A stretch of 64,000 bases of DNA. Source: Sphingorhabdus sp. 109 (GTDB lineage Bacteria > Pseudomonadota > Alphaproteobacteria > Sphingomonadales > Sphingomonadaceae). Location: positions 1,939,564-2,003,563 of the forward strand of contig NZ_LR732707.1 in assembly GCF_902506555.1 (NCBI RefSeq), read 5' to 3'. Shown piece after piece: positions 18,623 to 29,390 of the stretch. Made by a program: the position numbers and the translations under genes. Below the pieces are notes generated by a model. The model saw only the letters and a list, made by a program, of their open reading frames with translations, was not told where the DNA came from and did no database searches. Each line of letters opens with the position of its first letter. The first letter of the stretch is position 1.

Positions 18623-18982
18623 CTAGGCAGCATGATCAGCCATATTGACGATATTCTCATCCAAGGTCTGAGCCATTTCGGACGGCTTTACTCCGGTACT
18701 CCCCATCGCCATCGCCTGCAATCCAATCTGATCACGGGTTTCTGCGAGATGGTTGTGTGTCGAAACCAGACATCCCCTGGCCGCAACCAATGCAGTCAGC
18801 GTTGCTGCCGCCTGATCAATCGCCTTCTGCCCGACTACAGCCGAGAGTTTGGCGTTCGCCCGCGCAACGGGCATATATCCGGCCAGATCCGACACTCTAC
18901 ATATAGCATCGTCGATGGCCTGTTCCGCCGCAAATAGCCGTTTCGTCAGATTCTCGGCTGCGTCTCGTCGTTGTTTCAGCAT
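18623..18982 (-). CDS. Small helical protein, unknown function
   Basis: The 119-residue all-helical protein has no signal peptide or membrane helix. The start at 18982 (MLKQRRDAAENLTKRL) follows a good AAAGGAA ribosome site; the frame is open further upstream, but that part reads as untranslated leader. Ala-rich heptad patterns suggest a coiled coil. It is downstream of, and on the same strand as, the LuxR-HTH membrane protein gene, about 90 bases away, so the two may be co-regulated. No function can be given. Confidence 0.65.
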   Translation of the reverse strand: MLKQRRDAAENLTKRLFAAEQAIDDAICRVSDLAGYMPVARANAKLSAVVGQKAIDQAAATLTALVAARGCLVSTHNHLAETRDQIGLQAMAMGSTGVKPSEMAQTLDENIVNMADHAA

Positions 18983-19071
18983 CTTCGTTCCTTTCCTAAG
19001 GCTGGGAATCCACGCGAACTCACGCATGGAATCGTCAACGGGCGAATGATGGAGCCGGAAGGGCGTGTTGC

Positions 19072-19608
19072 TTAACCCTTCAGTCGGGAAAGCGCTTCCA
19101 GTCCCGCAACCAGGCCGCCGAAAGACAAGGCAGACCCGATCGCAATGGCCAATATCCATCCCAAACGCTCTACAGCAGCAAGACGGTTTTTCTCGCCGCG
19201 AAAGCGTGGAAAGGGCAGTGGCCGTCGTGTAACTTCCGCCTGACCCAAAGCCGCAGCAGCCCTGCCACGAACCGCATTCGCTCGATCATCCGTTTTGCCG
19301 GCTAGCCTTTCGCTGGTTCTCCCGGATGACGGCTCCTGTTCCCTTGTTTCAGGGACAGGCTCAACCCGCGACGTTTGATATATCAATGGTTGATACGTTT
19401 TTTGCTGATCTTCGGCGGCGAATTTTCGCGCCGCTTCGAAACGCGACTGGACGTTCAAAATGCGGATAGCCGTGCGCAACCGCTGATCCACCGTGTGCGG
19501 GGACACACCAAGTTCGCGTGCAATTTCCTTCGAATTGAGATGCGCCAGCACAAGCCGCAAGCAATCGCGCTGTCCGTCATTCAGCTGGTCAATATTGCTT
19601 ACCGGCAT
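19072..19608 (-). CDS. LuxR-type HTH protein with C-terminal membrane helix
   Basis: The 178-residue protein has a GerE/LuxR DNA-binding domain at its N-terminus (about 5-60; SKEIARELGVSPHTVDQRL is the HTH core). A polar linker of about 80 residues follows, and one membrane helix at about 150-172 (ILAIAIGSALSFGGLVAG). There is no receiver or ligand-binding domain. The layout suggests a transcription factor held at the inner membrane, possibly released or acting from there; this is inference. Such proteins recur in Sphingomonadales. The target genes are unknown, and the small helical protein downstream is a candidate. Confidence 0.8.
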   Translation of the reverse strand: MPVSNIDQLNDGQRDCLRLVLAHLNSKEIARELGVSPHTVDQRLRTAIRILNVQSRFEAARKFAAEDQQKTYQPLIYQTSRVEPVPETREQEPSSGRTSERLAGKTDDRANAVRGRAAAALGQAEVTRRPLPFPRFRGEKNRLAAVERLGWILAIAIGSALSFGGLVAGLEALSRLKG

Positions 19609-21350
<1,742 letters not shown>

Positions 21351-21356
21351 ACCCAT

Positions 21357-21791
21357 ATGGCCCGCCCCGAAACCTGGCAGCTGATCGCTGCAAATTATCC
21401 CGTGTCTGTCGTCATGCAAACGCGCTTTCAGGATATTGATCCCAACCGGCATCTCAACAATGTCGCCTTCGCGGCGATGTTCGAGAATGCGCGGGTGCGG
21501 TTGAACCGCAGCCTGCGGCCATGGGCGGACCGACCGAAAAACGAGCGGAGTATGGTTGCCTCGGTTGCGATCAACTATCTTCGAGAAGGCCATTATCCTG
21601 ATGACGTCGAGGTGAGTTCGGGCGTCAGCAAGATCGGCCGGTCAAGCTATGTCATCGCACAGGCAATGTTCCAGAATGGCCAGTGTATCGCCACTTGCGA
21701 GTCTGTCATCGTCTGCCGCACCGACGGCGAAGGCAGACCGCTGCGGCAGGAGGTGGTCGATGAACTGGAGAAAATGCGCACCACCGGCTGA
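21357..21791 (+). CDS. Hotdog-fold acyl-CoA thioesterase
   Basis: The 144-residue protein is of the 4-hydroxybenzoyl-CoA thioesterase/YbgC type. TRFQDIDPNRHLNNVAFAAMFENAR carries the catalytic Asp and the HLNN motif of the hotdog fold. It would hydrolyse acyl-CoA thioesters in the cytoplasm. Encoded immediately behind the MFS gene, it may act on the transported carboxylic acid after CoA activation. Ends just before an 11-C run. Confidence 0.85.
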   Translation: MARPETWQLIAANYPVSVVMQTRFQDIDPNRHLNNVAFAAMFENARVRLNRSLRPWADRPKNERSMVASVAINYLREGHYPDDVEVSSGVSKIGRSSYVIAQAMFQNGQCIATCESVIVCRTDGEGRPLRQEVVDELEKMRTTG

Positions 21792-21857
21792 CGGCTTTGG
21801 GAAAGCTCCCCCCCCCCCAGCCACGATCTAGCCAAACTGGCGGCACGCAAGAACAAG

Positions 21858-21884
21858 GTGCTTCGACAGACTCAGGACGAACGG
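21858..21884. repeat. REP-like short palindromic intergenic repeat
   Basis: The unit begins GTGCTTCGACAGACTCAGG and ends ACGAACGG. It is one copy of a short repeat found many times in intergenic regions of sphingomonads and other proteobacteria. It lies between the convergent thioesterase and crotonase genes. An 11-base C run (21808-21818) lies just before it. Confidence 0.7.
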
Positions 21885-21905
21885 CGCTGGTCGGCAGTCA
21901 GCAAA

Positions 21906-22730
21906 TCAGTCGACGAAATTCGCTTCCCGTTTCTGCATGAAGGCCATCACTGCTTCGATCTGGTTCGGCGTGCGGGCAACCTTGTCCTGACCCACCGATT
22001 CCATCATTAAAATCTCGTCTTCGTTCATGTCCGGCAATTTGTTGATCAGATCCTTTGCGATCTGCACGGCCTGCGGATGCTTGCTGGCGATCTCGGCCGC
22101 GATTTCCATGGCCCTGGCATGCGGGTCATCGGACAGATGGGTGACAAAGCCCAACTCCTTGCCTTCTTCGCCGGTAAAGATGCGGTTGGTATAGGTCAGC
22201 TCGCGCAGGATATCATCGCGCACAAAGCTGCGCCAGGTCGTGTAGCTGCCCATGTCCGGGATCAGGCCCCAGCGCATTTCCATGATCGACATTTTGGCAT
22301 CCGGCGCAACCACACGGATGTCGGCAGCGCTGGCAAATTGCAGCCCCCCACCGATACATGGACCGTGGATCGCGGCGATGACCGGAGCTTTCAGGCGGCG
22401 CCAGAGCAACACGATATGCTGATATTTATTGGCATTGCCAAAGGTCCGCTCGGCCAGCGTGCTGGAGAGGGGTGATTTTTCACCGCCTTCTTTCTCGTCC
22501 GAAGCGGCAGCAGCCGAGGCAGCAAAATTGCCCATATCGAGACCGGCGCAAAAAGCCCTGCCTTCACCCGACAGGACGATGGCACGAATACCCTCCATCG
22601 CTGTCAGCTTTTCGCCGGCTTCCACGATGGCTTCAATCTGTGCCGCGTCGAGCGCGTTCATCTTGTCGGGCCGGTTGAACCGGACATCGGCGATATGATC
22701 CTTGACGGTGATGGTGACGCGCTCTGACAT
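21906..22730 (-). CDS. Crotonase / enoyl-CoA hydratase family protein
   Basis: The 274-residue crotonase has oxyanion-hole motifs AFCAGLDMGNF (about 60) and GPCIGGGLQFASAADIRVV (about 125), and acidic residues in MEMRWGLIPDMG where the catalytic Glu/Asp of hydratases and dehalogenase-like crotonases lie. It probably acts in beta-oxidation of a fatty or aromatic acyl-CoA. It lies at the end of a minus-strand series that includes the chromene-carboxylate isomerase, the GST and the aminotransferase. Confidence 0.88.
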   Translation of the reverse strand: MSERVTITVKDHIADVRFNRPDKMNALDAAQIEAIVEAGEKLTAMEGIRAIVLSGEGRAFCAGLDMGNFAASAAAASDEKEGGEKSPLSSTLAERTFGNANKYQHIVLLWRRLKAPVIAAIHGPCIGGGLQFASAADIRVVAPDAKMSIMEMRWGLIPDMGSYTTWRSFVRDDILRELTYTNRIFTGEEGKELGFVTHLSDDPHARAMEIAAEIASKHPQAVQIAKDLINKLPDMNEDEILMMESVGQDKVARTPNQIEAVMAFMQKREANFVD

Positions 22731-22836
22731 TTTTCATCCTTTGTTCTTCCCCGTTCGCTGCGAGCGACATCGAGAAATATGATATTCCCACTGTGCCTCG
22801 CCTGGGCTCGTCACGAAGGGGAATGAAGATTCGTTG

Positions 22837-23460
22837 CTATCCGGCCGCCTGTTTAATCGCCCAGTTAACCAGCGGCAACTGGTCATTGCCAAAATACATT
22901 CTTTCACCCTTTCCGAATGGCACGAACATACTTGGCGAGCCATAGGCTCCGCGAGCAATCGCTTCTTCGGTATTGGCGCGCAGTCGGTTCTTGATGGCCT
23001 GCTCCTGCGTTTGCGCAGCAAGAGCGGCACCGTCGAGACCGACTTCATTGGCAATTGCGATCAGCACGTCCGGATCATCCAGATTGCGCTGATCACCATA
23101 ATAAGCGTTGAAGGCAGCGGTTGCGAACTTGTGCAGCGCGGCCTGGTCCTCTTCCAGCGCGCAGCACAGGCGCATCGCATGCACCGACTTGACCGGATGA
23201 TGCTCGCTCGGGAAATTCATCGGCAATCCGGCCAGCGTGGCCCAGTCCTTCAGCACGCGAAAACTGTGGACGAATTTGCGGTTGTCGGGATTCTCCCGCG
23301 CCGCGTAGACATCCTGATTGACCGCATTGAAAACGCCGCCAACGAGAAACGGCTTCCAGATGATTTCTGCGCCATTATCTTCGATGATCGGCTGGATGTT
23401 GTGGAAGGCAAGGCACGTCCAGGGGGAAGAGAGATCGAAATAGAATTCCACTGTGGTCAT
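22837..23460 (-). CDS. 2-hydroxychromene-2-carboxylate isomerase family (DsbA-like)
   Basis: The 207-residue DsbA-fold protein related to kappa-class GST begins EFYFDLSSPWTCLAFH; the Ser11-Ser12-Pro13 site binds glutathione in place of a CxxC. The family isomerises 2-hydroxychromene-2-carboxylate in naphthalene-type degradation, but many members act on other substrates. No ring-hydroxylating dioxygenase is present nearby, so the true substrate is open. It sits 44 bases downstream of a GST gene on the same strand, and both depend on glutathione. Confidence 0.85.
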   Translation of the reverse strand: MTTVEFYFDLSSPWTCLAFHNIQPIIEDNGAEIIWKPFLVGGVFNAVNQDVYAARENPDNRKFVHSFRVLKDWATLAGLPMNFPSEHHPVKSVHAMRLCCALEEDQAALHKFATAAFNAYYGDQRNLDDPDVLIAIANEVGLDGAALAAQTQEQAIKNRLRANTEEAIARGAYGSPSMFVPFGKGERMYFGNDQLPLVNWAIKQAAG

Positions 23461-23504
23461 ATACCGGTTCCCTTCACTTTACCCTGTTCCGCGCATCGCG
23501 CGCT

Positions 23505-24194
23505 CTATTCCTTCAACCCGAACAATGTCCTGCGCGCCTGCGCGTCATCCTGTGGGTTGCGATTGATTTTGTCGCGGCCGACCGCCATCCCGCGCCGCAG
23601 ACCTTCGCGCTGCTTGAGCGTCTCGTACCAGCGCTTCACATGGCGAAAATGCTCAAGCGCGATTTCCTGCCGCTTGTAGGTCTGCACCCACGGAAAGCAG
23701 GCCATGTCGGCAATGCTATACTCTTCACCCGCCAGAAAGTCATGATCCGCCAGACGCCGGTCCATCACGCCAAACAAGCGCAGCACTTCCTTGCGATAGC
23801 GTCCGGTGGCATATTCGATCCGGTCGGGCGCGTAGAGCTTGAAATGACCATGCTGCCCCATCATTGGCCCCAGCCCGCCCATTTGCCACATCAGCCATTC
23901 CGTCGCGGCAATCTGTCCGCGCAGATCGTGCGGCAGAAACTGCTCCGCCTTGTCCGCCAGATAAAGCAGGATCGCACCGGTTTCAAAAATACTCACAGGT
24001 TCGCCGCCATCCACCGGTTCATGATCGACGATCGCGGGAATCCGGTTGTTCGGACTGATCGCGAGAAAATCCGGTTCAAATTGCTCGCCTGCCCCGATTT
24101 TCACCCATTTGAGATTATAGTCGAGTCCGGCCTCCTCGAGCATGACCGAAATCTTCCAGCCATTGGGTGTTGGCGCAAAATAAAGATCGATCAC
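23505..24194 (-). CDS. Glutathione S-transferase (Nu-class-like)
   Basis: The 229-residue GST has an N-terminal thioredoxin-fold domain (FAPTPNGWKISVMLEEAGL, with Thr9 and Asn11 as in Nu-class YfcG/YghU proteins, and the cis-Pro region NNRIPAIVDHEP) and an all-helical C-terminal domain with YSIADMACFPWVQTY, the N-capping box. Nu-class enzymes act as disulfide-bond oxidoreductases and peroxidases with two glutathiones. It lies 43 bases downstream of the aminotransferase gene. Confidence 0.88.
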   Translation of the reverse strand: MIDLYFAPTPNGWKISVMLEEAGLDYNLKWVKIGAGEQFEPDFLAISPNNRIPAIVDHEPVDGGEPVSIFETGAILLYLADKAEQFLPHDLRGQIAATEWLMWQMGGLGPMMGQHGHFKLYAPDRIEYATGRYRKEVLRLFGVMDRRLADHDFLAGEEYSIADMACFPWVQTYKRQEIALEHFRHVKRWYETLKQREGLRRGMAVGRDKINRNPQDDAQARRTLFGLKE

Positions 24195-24237
24195 GGGGAT
24201 ATCACCTGTTGTAAATCGCAGCCTCCGTCACGCGTCA

Positions 24238-25449
24238 TCAAATCGCTTCGTTCTGGCCCGGCGTATTGACACCCATTTTCTGCAGATATTTCTTCACATT
24301 GCGTGCCGCCTGGCGGATGCGTTGCTCGTTCTCGACCATGGCGATGCGGACAAAGCCCTCGCCGTCCTCGCCATAGCCGACGCCCGGAGCGACCGCGACA
24401 CCGGCCTGGGTCAGCAATTGCTTGGAAAATTCGAGGCTGCCCATATGGGCCAGTTGCGGTGGCAACGGAGCCCATGCGAACATCGAAGCGGCGGGGGGCG
24501 GAACGTCCCAGCCCGCCCGGCCAAAGCTTTCCACCAGCACGTCGCGACGCTTGTGATAGAGTTCGCGGTTCTTCGCGACCTGATCCTGCGGGCCATTGAG
24601 CGCCGCGCAAGCCGCCGCCTGGATCGGCGTGAAACTGCCATAGTCGATATAGCTTTTTACCCGGCTTAGCGCACTGATCAGCGTCTGGTTACCAACCGCA
24701 AAGCCGACTCGCCAACCGGCCATCGAATAGGTCTTGCTGAGCGAGGTGAATTCCACCGCGACATCTTTCGCGCCCGGCACCTGTAATATTGAAGGTGTCG
24801 GATTGCCGTCATAATAAAGTTCGGAATAGGCCAGATCGGAGAGAAGCCAGACCTTGTTTTCCTTGGCCCAGGCCACCAGCCGCTCGTAGAAGGCGAGATC
24901 GACGACTTCCGCGGTCGGATTGGAAGGATAGTTGACCACCAGCAATGTCGGACGCGGGACGGTAAAAGCCATCGCCCGTTCCAGCGACTCCCAATAATGT
25001 TCGTCGGGCGTGGTCGGTACGCTGCGAATGGTCGCACCGGCGATGATGAAACCGAAAGTATGGATCGGATAGCTCGGATTCGGCGCCAGGATACAGTCAC
25101 CCGGTGCCGTGATGGCGGTGGCCAGACTGGCCAATCCCTCTTTCGAGCCAAGCGTCACCACGACTTCCGTTTCGGGATCCAGATCCACGCCGAAACGGCG
25201 GCCGTAATAATTGGCCTGTGCCTTGCGCAGACCAGGAATTCCCTTGGATGCGGAATAGCCGTGCGCGTCCGGCTTTTGCGCCACTTCGCAAAGCTTGTCG
25301 ATGACATGTTGCGGTGGCGGCAGGTCGGGATTGCCCATGCCGAGATCGATAATATCCTCACCGGCCGCTCGCGCCGCTGCCCGCATGTTATTGACTTCGG
25401 CAATCACATAGGGTGGCAGTCGCTTGATGCGGTAAAACTCTTCGGACAT
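24238..25449 (-). CDS. AlaC-like PLP-dependent aminotransferase
   Basis: The 403-residue class I/II aminotransferase is close to glutamate-pyruvate transaminase AlaC and the LL-diaminopimelate group. It begins EEFYRIKRLPPYVIAEV; GMGNPDLPPPQHVID binds substrate, and the PLP lysine is in SLSKTYSMAGWRVGF (near residue 236). The likely reaction is pyruvate + glutamate to alanine + 2-oxoglutarate. First gene of the series that runs on with GST and isomerase; 262 bases of leader separate it from the divergent S9 peptidase. Confidence 0.88.
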   Translation of the reverse strand: MSEEFYRIKRLPPYVIAEVNNMRAAARAAGEDIIDLGMGNPDLPPPQHVIDKLCEVAQKPDAHGYSASKGIPGLRKAQANYYGRRFGVDLDPETEVVVTLGSKEGLASLATAITAPGDCILAPNPSYPIHTFGFIIAGATIRSVPTTPDEHYWESLERAMAFTVPRPTLLVVNYPSNPTAEVVDLAFYERLVAWAKENKVWLLSDLAYSELYYDGNPTPSILQVPGAKDVAVEFTSLSKTYSMAGWRVGFAVGNQTLISALSRVKSYIDYGSFTPIQAAACAALNGPQDQVAKNRELYHKRRDVLVESFGRAGWDVPPPAASMFAWAPLPPQLAHMGSLEFSKQLLTQAGVAVAPGVGYGEDGEGFVRIAMVENEQRIRQAARNVKKYLQKMGVNTPGQNEAI

Positions 25450-25711
25450 TATTGATCGTTTCTTGCGTTAAATATTACAGGGCCCCCGCTTTGCGTAATT
25501 TTCACGCGAATGTCGAGTGCTAGTCGGTGGGAATTGTGCGCAACGGACATGGCGTTGGATAAAGACAAAATCGCGTCACGGGAATGGAGCCTCCCTCCCC
25601 ACCCAGGTTCCCAACAAATGTTTATCCATCAAGACTTTCAGTTTGCGGGTTTATTTCTGCGCCCCCGGTGATTATTCCAGAGATCCAGAGAATATTGCGG
25701 GGCGGGGATGA

Positions 25712-27700
25712 ATGAATAGAATGGGTGTAACTGGATTGCCTATTGTTAAGGTGGTCAGAGCAATCGTAATTTTCAGCCTTTTCACTACAGCGGCCCAGGC
25801 TCGGGACGATACTGCCACTGTAGACCAGGCGAATAAAAAGCCCCAATCCGCCGATATTATCGAGACAAAAATTTTCGCGAAACCGGGTCATTTCGGTAAT
25901 CCAAAAATATCTCCTGACGGCGAGCGCGTCGTATACCGGCAGCAACTGGGCGGCAAATCCTATCTCACCGTTGCGGTATTATATGGTGATGCCAAGAAAC
26001 GCATAACCATTCCCGAAAATGTGGATCTTCGCTGGTATCGGTGGGCGGGCAACAACAAGATATTGTTCGGCGTGTCCGCCATCGTCGACACGTCGCGTGG
26101 CCAGCGCAGGCACACGGGGCTGTATGTCACGGATGTGAGCAGCGGCGTTTCCATTACACTGGGCCGGAAAACGCAGGGATATGACGGGGACAATGTCCTC
26201 TATGTCGATCCCACCGGTACATATATCCTGCTTTCCATGCAGCGGTCCATTTTCGATTATCCCGCCGTATATCGTGTCGAACTCGCCAATAATGAAACCA
26301 CGCGCGTGGTCCGCAGGCAATCACAGATTTGGACCTGGATTGCCGACAATAGTGGCGTTGTGAGAATGGGGCTGAGCCAGATTGGCGGCACCTTGAAAAT
26401 CTACTATCGAAAGACGGCGGGAGAGAAATTCAGACAAATCGGGAAAATAAGGGAAAAGGACGATCTGGAAGAAGCCCTGCTGGATATCACAGATATCGTT
26501 TCCGAGGCCGATGAAGGTTACATCCTGTCCAACGAGAAAACGGGACGCTTCGCGCTTTACAAGTTCAACTATCTGACCCGCGAAGTCGGAGAAATGGTAT
26601 TTGGCCATGACGAGAATGACATTACCGGGTTCAACCTCAACGATAGTGGGACCGCATTGGAATCGGTCTATTTTACCGACTCCCGGGACCGGGTAAAATG
26701 GTTTGACGACGAACTTGCAGAACATCAGCGGAAGCTGGATGCCGCCCTGCCGGGACAGGAAGCGTGGATCCAGTCCAAAAGCCGCGACGGGAAACGCATG
26801 ATCGTCTATGTGACATCATCTACCGATCCGGGCAGCTATTATCTCTACGAACCCGAGATCAAGAAACTCGCGTGGTTTGCCAGCCTGAACGACAAGCTGG
26901 ACACCGGGAAACTGTCCAGAACGGAATATGTGAAATATGATGCCCGTGACGGCACCACGATTCCGGCCTATCTCACGCTGCCCAAAAACCGTCCCGCCGA
27001 GAATTTGCCGCTTGTCATCCTCCCGCACGGCGGCCCTTTTGGCGTTCGGGACACGCTGGATTACAACACCGAAGCACAGTTTCTTGCCAACCGCGGATAT
27101 GCCGTGTTGCAACCCAATTATCGGGGTTCCGACAGCTATGGGGAGGCTTTCTACAAAAAAGGCTCGGGAGAAATCGGCCGCGCGATGCAGGACGATCTCG
27201 ACGACGGGATGGATTGGCTGGTTGGCCGCGGCATTGTTGATTCGAACCGGGTCTGCATCGTCGGGGGCTCTTATGGCGGTTACGCGGCCCTATGGGGCGT
27301 CACGCGAAATCCCGAACGCTATCGCTGTGCCGCCAGTTTCGCCGGGGTTACTGACTGGGACAAACAGCTCAGTTATGACGGTCGCTTTTTGAGAAGCCGG
27401 TATAAAAGGGAATGGCAAGAGGAAATAAGGGGCGATGAGGAATTTGATCTCGACACGGTTTCCCCTGCCCGGCTCGTTGCGCAACTGGAGCGCCCGATCC
27501 TGCTCGCCCACGGAAAAAAAGACAGTACCGTCCCTTTCAGCCAGTTCAAATTTTACCGGTCAGAGCTCGAGAAAGCCGGGAAAGACGCAGATTATATTGT
27601 TTACGAAAGCGAAGGACACGGCTTTTCGGATTCCGAAAGCGAGAAGGACTGGCTGGATAAGCTGGAGGCCTTTCTGAACCGGCACAATCCGGCCTACTAA
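25712..27700 (+). CDS. S9 family serine peptidase (prolyl oligopeptidase type)
   Basis: The 662-residue secreted peptidase has a signal peptide (about 1-30, ending AQA), a beta-propeller (about 55-390) and a C-terminal alpha/beta hydrolase with catalytic Ser520 (GGSYGGYAALWG), Asp604 (GKKDSTVPF) and His636 (EGHGFSD). It is more lysine-rich than its neighbours. Lasso-peptide isopeptidases belong to this family, but they usually lie beside the precursor and a TonB receptor; here the nearest RiPP-type gene is over 6 kb away, so a general peptidase is the safer call. Confidence 0.88.
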   Translation: MNRMGVTGLPIVKVVRAIVIFSLFTTAAQARDDTATVDQANKKPQSADIIETKIFAKPGHFGNPKISPDGERVVYRQQLGGKSYLTVAVLYGDAKKRITIPENVDLRWYRWAGNNKILFGVSAIVDTSRGQRRHTGLYVTDVSSGVSITLGRKTQGYDGDNVLYVDPTGTYILLSMQRSIFDYPAVYRVELANNETTRVVRRQSQIWTWIADNSGVVRMGLSQIGGTLKIYYRKTAGEKFRQIGKIREKDDLEEALLDITDIVSEADEGYILSNEKTGRFALYKFNYLTREVGEMVFGHDENDITGFNLNDSGTALESVYFTDSRDRVKWFDDELAEHQRKLDAALPGQEAWIQSKSRDGKRMIVYVTSSTDPGSYYLYEPEIKKLAWFASLNDKLDTGKLSRTEYVKYDARDGTTIPAYLTLPKNRPAENLPLVILPHGGPFGVRDTLDYNTEAQFLANRGYAVLQPNYRGSDSYGEAFYKKGSGEIGRAMQDDLDDGMDWLVGRGIVDSNRVCIVGGSYGGYAALWGVTRNPERYRCAASFAGVTDWDKQLSYDGRFLRSRYKREWQEEIRGDEEFDLDTVSPARLVAQLERPILLAHGKKDSTVPFSQFKFYRSELEKAGKDADYIVYESEGHGFSDSESEKDWLDKLEAFLNRHNPAY

Positions 27701-27751
27701 AACGGCCGGGGTTTTAGAACGGCCCGCCTACTAGAACGGACAGTCCGGGCT

Positions 27752-29386
27752 TCATGACGCTATCGTGCGAGCCCCGCGGAGCACCGTCTGGCTTTGGCTT
27801 CCCTTCAGCGCGATGGACTTCTTCCGGATCGTATCGAGGAAATGCCAGGTCGAAGTCGCTTTTTCGGGGGTGAGCGCCACGCTCATATAGCCGCGATGTT
27901 CGGTGTCGGCCCATTGCAGCTGCTCGTTGGTACCAACCACAGCCTTGGCCACCAGATCAGGATTCACGCCTTTGGTATAGGCTTCGAAGCCTGGCGAGCT
28001 GACACTATGTCCGGCAAATTCCACACCGGCAGCGCCATCTTGTGTCCCCAGGTCAAAAGCCCAGGCATTGTGACTGTCGCCCGACAGGACGATCAAGTCG
28101 GCATCGGCTTGCTGCACGGCGGCCAGCGAGCGGGCGCGGGCCTGCGGATAGCCGTCCCAGCTGTCGAAATTGATCGGCAGTCCAATCTGGGCGGCCAGTG
28201 CGCCCACCGCGACACGTGCCTGCGCGATCGGCGACGCATCTTCCGGTACCCAGTTTTTGGCATCTTGCGGCAGCACCAGTTCGCCCATCACGCATTGCTG
28301 TGACCAGACTTGCCACTTCGTGCCAGAGGCTCTGGATTTCCGCATGGCATTCGCGAACCATTGTTCCTGGACCGCACCCAGCATCGAGCGGTCCGGGTCC
28401 TGCCAGACATCGTCGCGAAACGCCTTGAGCGCCGCGGCGACATCTTTCTTCCCCTCGATCGCTTCGGCCAGGTCCACCGGCTTGTCGCGCCCGCCAATCC
28501 GGCTCTCGGTAAAGAACAGCGTCGCCAGATCACCGATCTGATATTCGCGCCAGCGCGGGCTGCCGAATTCCATGTCGCGAACCGGCATCCATTCGCGGTA
28601 GACGCGTTCGGCGACGCGTTTGCGCACTTCCCAGTCCCCTTCGCTCGGATCGTGATTCTGCGCGCCATCCTTGTAAGCGTCATTGGCAAATTCATGGTCA
28701 TCCCATGACGGTATCATCGGCAAAACCTGATGGATGCGCTGCAGGTCGGGATCGCTGCGATAGGCGGCATAGCGCAGGCGGTAATCAGCAAGCTGGACCA
28801 TCTCGTGCGCGGGTTCGATTTTCCGGCCGGCCAGTGCCTCCTCCCGGGAAGGATAGGTGCCGATCGGATATTCGTAGAGATAATCGCCGGTGTGGATTAT
28901 CAGGTCGAGTTCATTATTTTGCGCGGCATGGGCATAGGCGTTGAAATAGCCGAACGGCATGTTGGAACATCCGACAACGCCGATATTGAACTTCTGCGCC
29001 GGTCCCTGCGGCAGGGTCCGCGTGCGACCGATGGCCGATTTGGAGCCGTCCGGCCCGACAAAGCGAAAGAAATACCACCGGTCAGGGCTGAGACCGTCAA
29101 CGGTGATCTTGGCCGTAAAATCCCGCTCGGTTGTTGCCTGCACTTCTCCAACCATTCTGGCACTGGTAAAATCGGCATTATCCGATATTTCCGCGGTCAA
29201 TCTGGCATCGCCGCTGCCGACATAACGGGTCCATAAGAGCACCGAGTCTTGCGCGGGTTCGCCGCTCGCCACGCCGTGAGTAAACCCCTTCCCTCTCATT
29301 AGCGAGGCCGACGCCGGCACACCGAGCGCACCAAGGCCGAAAGTTCCCAACGCCATCAATTGGCGGCGATCGATATTCATGGTCAT
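27752..29386 (-). CDS. phoD: PhoD family alkaline phosphatase/phosphodiesterase
   Basis: The 544-residue protein is exported, probably by the Tat route: DRRQLMALGTFGLGALG starts with an Arg pair before a hydrophobic stretch. A PhoD N-terminal domain (about 35-120) precedes the metallophosphatase core with metal ligands in GDYLYEYPIG, WDDHEFANDAYKDG and LSGDSHNAWAFDLG. PhoD enzymes use calcium and iron to hydrolyse phosphate mono- and diesters in the periplasm. The DUF3667 gene ends 4 bases before this start, so they share a transcript. No Pho box was identified. Confidence 0.9.
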   Translation of the reverse strand: MTMNIDRRQLMALGTFGLGALGVPASASLMRGKGFTHGVASGEPAQDSVLLWTRYVGSGDARLTAEISDNADFTSARMVGEVQATTERDFTAKITVDGLSPDRWYFFRFVGPDGSKSAIGRTRTLPQGPAQKFNIGVVGCSNMPFGYFNAYAHAAQNNELDLIIHTGDYLYEYPIGTYPSREEALAGRKIEPAHEMVQLADYRLRYAAYRSDPDLQRIHQVLPMIPSWDDHEFANDAYKDGAQNHDPSEGDWEVRKRVAERVYREWMPVRDMEFGSPRWREYQIGDLATLFFTESRIGGRDKPVDLAEAIEGKKDVAAALKAFRDDVWQDPDRSMLGAVQEQWFANAMRKSRASGTKWQVWSQQCVMGELVLPQDAKNWVPEDASPIAQARVAVGALAAQIGLPINFDSWDGYPQARARSLAAVQQADADLIVLSGDSHNAWAFDLGTQDGAAGVEFAGHSVSSPGFEAYTKGVNPDLVAKAVVGTNEQLQWADTEHRGYMSVALTPEKATSTWHFLDTIRKKSIALKGSQSQTVLRGARTIAS

Positions 29387-29390
29387 GACT

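Noticed and set aside
21808..21818. Run of 11 C residues as a phase-variation tract
   Set aside because: It lies after the thioesterase stop codon, outside any coding or promoter sequence; more likely a neutral homopolymer or sequencing-sensitive site.
25712..27700. S9 peptidase as the lasso isopeptidase of the RiPP-like cluster
   Set aside because: Same enzyme family as AtxE-type isopeptidases, but it lies more than 20 kb from the candidate precursor and not beside a TonB receptor; general peptidase is the simpler reading.
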